The notes under the pieces were generated by a model. That model saw only the letters and a list, made by a program, of their open reading frames with translations. It had not been told where the DNA came from and did not search any database. A program made the position numbers and the translations under genes. A DNA stretch of 64,000 nt from positions 1-64,000 of the forward strand of contig CBFFRP010000192.1 in assembly GCA_965644295.1 (NCBI GenBank). Reading direction: 5' to 3'. This DNA comes from Paraphysomonas bandaiensis. Lineage: Eukaryota > Chrysophyceae. Shown in pieces: positions 58,201 through 64,000 of the stretch (position 1 is the first letter of the stretch; the number at the start of each line of letters is the position of its first letter).

Positions 58201-59499
58201 TGGGTACTGAATTCCCAAAACGCTATTCTCGAAGTCATTAATTGCCTTTCGTTTGCGGGCTTCAGCTTTTGCAAGATTTTCCTTCTTTTTTCTCTTCTCT
58301 TCAAACATATTATTGACTCGTTCGGTCCGAAATTTCTCTAGTTGCTCCATTTCTTTTTTCCGTTCCTCAGGATCGGCAGAAAATACACTTTCACGCAATA
58401 TATCTATACGAATCTTAGGCTCTGGAGTAGTAGTGAGCTCTTCTATTTCCGTAGAACATTGCTTTTGAACATCGACGTTGCTAGACGCCATCATTACAAG
58501 TTTCCTGGCCGCGATTTTACAGGACCTATCCACATCAGCTTGACTAAACTTCATCAGTTCATAAAGAGCACTTAGTTCTTTATGTTTTAATTGAACTTGT
58601 GCTGAGCAAAGTAGCAGCGTCATAGAACTTAGGGCCATCGTTTTCAATTTCATTGGATTGCCTATGCCGTCCGCACCTTTCACAATTACAATCTCATGTG
58701 TATTGGATGCTTGGAATTTGTTTTCGACAAGATCCCAGTTGCTAGTTATCTTCCTGCTTGTATGTCCCAGAACAAATCTATTCAGATTTTTCAGTTTACT
58801 TTTCGCTTTGCTACCTCCAATTTTCCGCGCCTTTGGTTTTGATTCCTCGATAACTTCGTCTGGCTTCGGTGGATTAGGAACTTTTTCTTCTGCAGCAGGT
58901 TCCGCTTCAGGTGGAGGGATACTCTCCTCAAGCGAAGCGGGTTCGTTTATTTCTATTGATGGTGCTCTAGATACAACAGGTGTTGCTCTATTACTGAGAA
59001 TAGCTTCTTGCTCGACTTCAGGTGAACCTCGAAGGGATTGCACAAGCTGTTGTGCCTCCTCTTGAATATACTTCTCTTCAAGAGAATACATGTCCTCATT
59101 TTCAGCAGACGACCATAGCGAGCTCTCAGGTGGATCTATAATGATGCGTTTACCCTTTCTTGGAATAATTCGGCGTTTTATTCTGGAGGTGGCATGAGAT
59201 GATTTCATCGGCGGAAATATATGAGATAAATTAGGTTCAGACAGTACGCTGGTAGCCGCATAGGACGCATTATCCGACACATAGCCCGATTGTGGAATGG
59301 GTACAGGTACAACCTGTGGCTTTCGAACAGCGACACTGATTGCAGCTGAAGGCTCAGCGCTTCTTCTATACTGGCTTTTATCTAGTAACTTGCCCTTCAT
59401 ACAATCGGTATAAGGAAAACAATATAGTATGAAGTCCCATACCTGGTAGGGGGAAGTAATACTGCTATTAAGGGAGAGATCATCGTTGTAGTCAGCCAT
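52259..59499 (-). CDS. IQ/SFI1-like helical repeat protein with jacalin-like domain, 17 exons
   Basis: Exons (descending): 59499-59443, 59394-57557, 57510-57406, 57354-57198, 57154-57086, 57032-56848, 56800-56630, 56583-56438, 56388-56310, 56259-56128, 56082-56015, 55967-55324, 55267-55130, 55072-54930, 54877-54799, 54753-54556, 54502-52259; 6,453 nt in phase, 2,150 residues. Residues 1-280 are disordered and Pro/Glu-rich, and about 370-450 form a charged coiled coil. An IQ-like motif (AATRLQTNYRGFTRRWRY) at about 550 starts a zone of Trp/Arg-rich helices (FMKARVFVAWATDT, FRGWKRYYIF) that returns near 1300-1470 (MKLKWMVFNRWLKFFEKE, FLRWKEWTQ). Residues about 1540-1735 are beta-rich and jacalin-like, and 1880-2050 are coiled coil. 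SFI1 and IQ proteins bind centrin or calmodulin at centrosomes and basal bodies; a cytoskeletal scaffold role is inferred. Confidence 0.8.
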
Positions 59500-60250
59500 T
59501 AGAAATATCACTACGAAGTAAATACAACGGTAATGCAATATATATCTCTAAGCCCAGAACTCGCCATATAAAAACAAAGAAATATACATGTCGAAAAATA
59601 TACCAACAGCTGCGCTATATTCAAGTCAGGAGAAAATATGATTGTTAAAGTAATACAGAGCCATGCATTCCGTTGATGATATAAAGTAGGCCAATTAATG
59701 AACGAGAGAATAATGTACCACAATGGCGATATAATTCAATAACATCATGATCATATATTGTATAAATCTGTTACACACTCTTGCACTGATGTATTCTCTC
59801 TCCTCCATGAATATGAAATACGGTCATATAAAATACATGATGAATGAGAGAATAAAGAATAAGTAGGAATTCCTAAAAAGTGGGGAAATCGTACAAACTT
59901 CGTAATATGGATATCTGGAAATGCCAAAATCAACTCAACTTTCGAAAATAGATGTTTTTCTGGACAATATCTGGATATCTACACTATGTGCGTCGTACTA
60001 CTGTATACTTCGTAGTCGCAAGTGTCACAAATTTGAACTGCATTGTATTTTCTGATTGTTGATTATTGATGGTTACGGCCTATTCACAACTCTCTTACCT
60101 CCGCAGCATCATATTTGTGTAATCTGGTTGTGTTATAAGAATTCCCTCTCGTTGTTTATTATCAATAGCTCGAGCTGTCTGTTACTCTAGTAGTAACTCT
60201 AAAAGACTGTGAATAGTCTTGTATATTTATCGAGCTGCTCGATCGAGTTG
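59500..60250. promoter_or_regulatory. Divergent promoter region between two host genes
   Basis: About 750 bp lie between the start codons of the minus-strand SFI1/IQ-like gene (59499) and the plus-strand TLC gene (60251). The stretch is AT-rich and holds no coding frame worth keeping. The promoter role is inferred from layout; no motif was assigned. Confidence 0.35.
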
Positions 60251-60940
60251 ATGATTTATAAAATCAGAGATCTCACTAAAGACCTCCACTTTGAGGCAGG
60301 TGATCACTATGCTTTTCTCGCGAATTGCATTGCTATCACTCTACTGTTTTTCACTATCCAGCAATACTGGAAAGATTCAAGAAAGAAACAAGCGTGGTTT
60401 ATTATGTTGCTATCGTCTTCTGTTCTGTCAGTAGTCGGGCTTATATATGCAATTTGTGCAGAGTTTAATGAGTTGCACTGGACCGATGAATACATATACG
60501 GTGACGATGTTTACTCCAGGAATATTATGATATTTTTCCTTTCATGTAACGTTATGGATCTGACTCTGGGTTGGGTCTACTACCGAGAATTTCTGTATCC
60601 ATTGACAACAATTTTCCATCACATGTTTTTCATAACTATTTCACTGTTGTACCTGGCTAACCACACTACACGTGGTTTTCTCTTAATTTTTGTTATTGAG
60701 GTACCAACTTTTCTTCTGTCGGTTGGAACCATATGGCCATCACTTCGCAGTGATCTTGCATTCGGCATCACATTTTTATTGACTCGCATCTCATATCATG
60801 CGTATATGCTTTATCGACTAGCATCAATGCACTTTGATGGCCTTGCGTGGAAATCATGTTTCATGCCATTTTTATTGCATATGTTCTGGTTCTACAGTTG
60901 GTGCAACACTTACTTTTTCAAGAAAAAGAAAACAAAATAG
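60251..60940 (+). CDS. TLC-domain multi-pass membrane protein
   Basis: An intronless frame of 229 residues from the first ATG (MIYKIRDLTK); an upstream GTG at 60209 is not needed. About seven hydrophobic helices are visible, including LANCIAITLLFFTI, WFIMLLSSSVLSVVGLIYAI, YPLTTIFHHMFFITISLLYL, LLIFVIEVPTFLLSVGTIW and FMPFLLHMFWFYSW. The HH pair in the YPLTTIFHHM helix followed by an E-x-P/S-T-F-L helix fits the TRAM-LAG1-CLN8 (TLC) fold. The C-terminus FFKKKKTK ends in KKTK, a KKxx-type ER retrieval signal. TLC proteins include ceramide synthases and lipid-sensing or trafficking proteins; this one lacks the full ceramide synthase signature, so the substrate is open. Confidence 0.75.
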   Translation: MIYKIRDLTKDLHFEAGDHYAFLANCIAITLLFFTIQQYWKDSRKKQAWFIMLLSSSVLSVVGLIYAICAEFNELHWTDEYIYGDDVYSRNIMIFFLSCNVMDLTLGWVYYREFLYPLTTIFHHMFFITISLLYLANHTTRGFLLIFVIEVPTFLLSVGTIWPSLRSDLAFGITFLLTRISYHAYMLYRLASMHFDGLAWKSCFMPFLLHMFWFYSWCNTYFFKKKKTK

Positions 60941-61730
60941 CGAACCTAGAATTTCTGGGAACTTTAATGAATTGCAAAATGTGTTGATTGTTGGAATTGG
61001 ACATTTAACTGAACTTAATCTCTTATTACATTGTCTTTAATCGTGCGCTATAGTCCAGTTAAGCAAGGCACAGGTGTGAACTTTCATCACAATGCAGTAT
61101 GGCATTTGTTCATATCGGCATTTGCCACATATCAAGTATTGGCATTGGAAATCTTAGAAATAAGTAATTGGACTTTAAATACAACACTCTCTCAATTGAT
61201 TGAAATTGTTTTTTCATCATTTACGATATTGATACTATTCAAACTGGAAGTTACATTGAAGTTAACCTTAACCTTGCACTACATGTAAAATAGTAAAGAA
61301 TTGATCTTAGCAATAGTAAAACAATGCTGTGATTATTAGAATGTAAGTGGTAAACACAGTAAAGTGAGAAATATGAATAACAATATAAAGTATAGCTGTC
61401 ACGCACAACGGAATAGTTAGAAGTGTAACTGATAATGACGATCATGTATCTTCAACAGATACTCTCTGTAACGACTACGGGTGATTGTGTAATAACCAGC
61501 TATCAGGTTATTCTATTCTACAAGCTCTCTATTGTATATGCTTAAGTTTGTACATACTATCTGTGCAAACATAGATTGAATATTATTATTGCCATAACTC
61601 ACACTAAGATATATGATATATTATGATTATAACAATTCATGTTTATCATTGATATTTACATAATCATTCAAAAGACAAAAGAAAGACATGATTATCAATA
61701 ATGAGACATAATGATGATAATGATGATGGA
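60941..61730. other. 3' flank of the TLC gene, no supported gene
   Basis: A hydrophobic frame of 85 codons (61031-61288, no ATG start) shows no domain. The rest is AT-rich intergenic DNA. Confidence 0.35.
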
Positions 61731-61777
61731 TGATATATATATATGTTCTTATTATATATATATATATATATATATTG
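61731..61777. repeat. (AT)n microsatellite
   Basis: Two TATATA runs, the longer with about eleven AT units, broken by GTTCTT. It may mark the border of the MULE-type element that follows. Confidence 0.85.
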
Positions 61778-62147
61778 ACTTTAAGGCTGGAGAAGTTTAC
61801 TGGAGAATTCCGGGTTTGATATCCACGCTGATAGGGAAAAATTTAATTTTGGCCCTTTTTGGCCCTCGGCCCGCTAGGGCCCTCGGCCCGCATTTGGCCC
61901 TCTACTACAACTAACAATAATAACAATAATTCTTAATTAAAAACACACACAACACACACTACAACCACAAGCAACAATAACGCACAAAGCAAAGGGCAGT
62001 ATTACGCACAAAGCAAAGGGTCAAATTTAGCAAGAGTTATTAATATCTTAAGCAAGAGCAACTTTATACCAAAACATTTTTCGGAGCTGGGGGCTCCCCA
62101 CGCTTCGACTCTACGAGCCGGCGTCCACTGCCCCCAGGCCCCCGCCC
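61778..62147. other. Non-coding end of the MULE-type element (inferred)
   Basis: Holds GGCCCTTTTTGGCCCTCGG and further GGCCCTCGGCCCGC words, then AC-rich DNA, two GCACAAAGCAAAGGG copies (about 61981 and 62010) and a GC-rich stretch close to the transposase stop. No terminal inverted repeat could be proved, since the other end of the element is outside the window. Confidence 0.35.
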
Positions 62148-63547
62148 CTAAACAACGCCGGGGCCGGCCCCACCGGCCCTATTCCGGCGTTTGGCGCCGG
62201 TCTGAGCCCTGCCGGCGGCAACACAGCATGTCTCAATCTCCTCGGTGAAAGCACAGTCTTCGGCTGTCACTGTAGACTCCTTGCCACATCCAGTGTATTT
62301 CACTATCTCCTCAATTGAAATACAATCATCAGTGGGTACATCGACAACATATCCATTCTGCAGTCGGCACTGCTCGCGATAGCCAACGATGGACCCCTCG
62401 TAAAATCCAACTCTCACCACCTCGTACATGCACCCATCCTCAGGATCATAGTGGCTCTTCCCAATCAAAAACTTGTATTGGTTGAGCTGCGCAAACTTAG
62501 TCCTTTGGACTGACCTGTCCATTTCAAATGCAGCGTAGTCCTCTGGCAATGTGAATTGCTGGAATGGCAGATGTTTCGGCCGGGATGCATGACCCCTGAG
62601 AATTTTGTTTCGAAGTTCGACGTATTCTTGACTTAGCTTCCGAATAGTACTCACATATAACACCACGGAAGGATGCGCAGTGGGAAAAGCCTCGTTCAGC
62701 TTTCTGTTAAACCTTTCCAGTGGATTGTTGGTTCTATTAATCAAGCGGGATGTTGATGACTCGTCTGTTACAATGCCATGCACATTCCAATCATTAGGAT
62801 CGTACGAGAGCATCCAGGTCTTCACGAAGTATTTCCAGAATATGTCAAACTTGGCTCGGTGAACACCTTCGTCAAAATGTTGGCGCACATATGGTATCCC
62901 TTTAGGCTCAATATCTTCAATAGGAATTGTTAATAGAATGTTGATGAGACCAGTTTTATTCATCAATGGCGTAATCACCTCATCGGGAATACCCAGGCTG
63001 AACAATTTCCTACGGATTGCTTGCTTCCAGTGAAACGCGCATCCAGTTACAGGCTTGCCCTCAAAGTTCCGTTTGATAGCATTCATCAGACCCTTCTCGA
63101 AATCCACTGAGCCATTGATGATCTCCATCATGAAATCTGTTGAGGCCTTACTCAAATAAAGAGCCATGGAATACACTTCTTCAAACTTCGATTGCAGCAA
63201 TATATAAAATACAGGAATGTATAGGGACGAGGCGTAGTCATATATCATAATTACTAGACACTGAGAAAATCCCTTTGGCACACATTTAAAAGTACAGTCT
63301 ATAAACAGATGGACCGGACCACCCTTACAATATTGATTAAATCAGGATGTGCAAAGCCAATTATCTTCTGCATCTGATTGCTAACATTGATTGAAGTATT
63401 GAACTGTAAAAATAGTCTCTCGTCGTCATCAGCACAGTTCACAAGCGGATACGACGATATAATTCCTTCCCAATCATTGAACTCTAAACGTCTACACTGA
63501 TACACCAAAGCTTTGAGTTTCGACGTTTCGAGATATCTATATGGCAT
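62148..63547 (-). pseudogene. MULE-type transposase, one frameshift
   Basis: From MPYRYLETSKLKAL (ATG 63547) the protein runs to about 63327, where one A is missing compared with the mirror copy at 63911, and continues in another frame to 62148. Motifs: HLFIDCTFKCVPK (first catalytic Asp), IINGSVDFEKGLMNAIKRNF (second Asp), GCAFHWKQAIRRKL (the C-x-F-H motif of MULE transposases) and the NNPLERFNRKLNEAF end, which may carry the Glu. The C-terminal part has FLIGKSHYDPEDGCMYEVVR and GSIVGYR, like a module in copia element C. MULE enzymes move DNA by cut and paste. The frame break and the missing N-terminus suggest an inactive or mis-assembled copy. Confidence 0.75.
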
Positions 63548-64000
63548 TCCTACCGAAATAAGCAAAAGAAAATGAAGTGAAAACAGCAAAAAGAAAAAAA
63601 ATATCAATTTTCTCACCGAGCTGCTTATATTGATATTTTTTTTCTTTTTGCTGTTTTCACTTCATTTTCTTTTGCTTATTTCGGTAGGAATGCCATATAG
63701 ATATCTCGAAACGTCGAAACTCAAAGCTTTGGTGTATCAGTGTAGACGTTTAGAGTTCAATGATTGGGAAGGAATTATATCGTCGTATCCGCTTGTGAAC
63801 TGTGCTGATGACGACGAGAGACTATTTTTACAGTTCAATACTTCAATCAATGTTAGCAATCAGATGCAGAAGATAATTGGCTTTGCACATCCTGATTTAA
63901 TCAATATTGTAAAGGGTGGTCCGGTCCATCTGTTTATAGACTGTACTTTTAAATGTGTGCCAAAGAGTTTTCTCAGTGTCTAGTAATTATGATATATGAC
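63236..64000. repeat. Large near-perfect palindrome
   Basis: 63236-63607 and 63630-64000 are reverse complements around a 22-base spacer (TTTTCTCACCGAGCTGCTTATA). The arms encode the same MULE segment on opposite strands. Only small differences are seen: the left arm lacks one A near 63327, and the right arm differs by a one-base deletion near 63968. The right arm continues past the window end, so its full length is unknown. Confidence 0.92.

Noticed and set aside
60209-60250. Upstream GTG start for the TLC gene
   Set aside because: A eukaryotic gene should start with ATG; 60251 is the first one and precedes the first membrane helix.

Overview
The window is nuclear DNA of a eukaryote, most likely a protist or alga; I cannot place it further. 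All three long host genes are cut by very short GT-AG introns (mostly 42-60 bp), and the exon phases fit with no frame break. No bacterial operon structure, CRISPR, rRNA or tRNA gene was seen. Roughly half of the window is transposable-element debris.

Layout. 1-9.0 kb: nested LTR retroelements. Element B (minus strand: LTR 3008-3419, gag, protease) is cut by LTR-like repeat A (1-578). An inverted element-B LTR lies at 7653-8061 beside a piece of Ty1/copia gag. 9.4-26.9 kb (minus): a giant sacsin-like gene of 34 exons, which I could join into one 5,264-residue frame; it has three sacsin-type ATPase-fold repeats (the third degenerate), an internal UBA-like domain and a C-terminal C3HC4 RING. 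27.2-27.6 kb (plus): a possible two-exon small gene, head to head with it. 28.3-32.5 kb: a 240-bp tandem duplication, a decayed transposase-like gene with the VGHTHEDID signature, an AT-rich intronless 264-residue ORF that looks like a large-DNA-virus protein, a 23-bp minisatellite and a second, inverted copy of repeat A. 33.5-41.0 kb: broken copia-like elements E, D and C. 41.6-45.7 kb (minus): a four-exon gene whose first exon carries near-identical 516-bp tandem repeats. 47.0-52.2 kb: copia element C, almost complete but broken. 52.3-59.5 kb (minus): a 17-exon gene for a 2,150-residue protein with IQ/SFI1-like tryptophan-rich helices, coiled coils and a jacalin-like domain. 60.25-60.94 kb (plus): a TLC-domain membrane protein head to head with it. 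62.1-64 kb: a MULE-type transposase and a large palindrome running off the window.

How the genes fit together. The host genes share no pathway. The sacsin-like protein suggests chaperone work linked to ubiquitin; the SFI1/IQ-like protein suggests a centrosome, basal-body or cytoskeletal role; the TLC protein is an ER-type membrane protein. The transposable elements record repeated nesting, short-homology deletions, frameshifts and stops. The least expected items are the virus-like ORF at 30.8-31.6 kb, the UBA inside the sacsin repeats, the repeat-expanded gene at 41.6-45.7 kb, and a protein module shared by the copia polyprotein and the MULE transposase.
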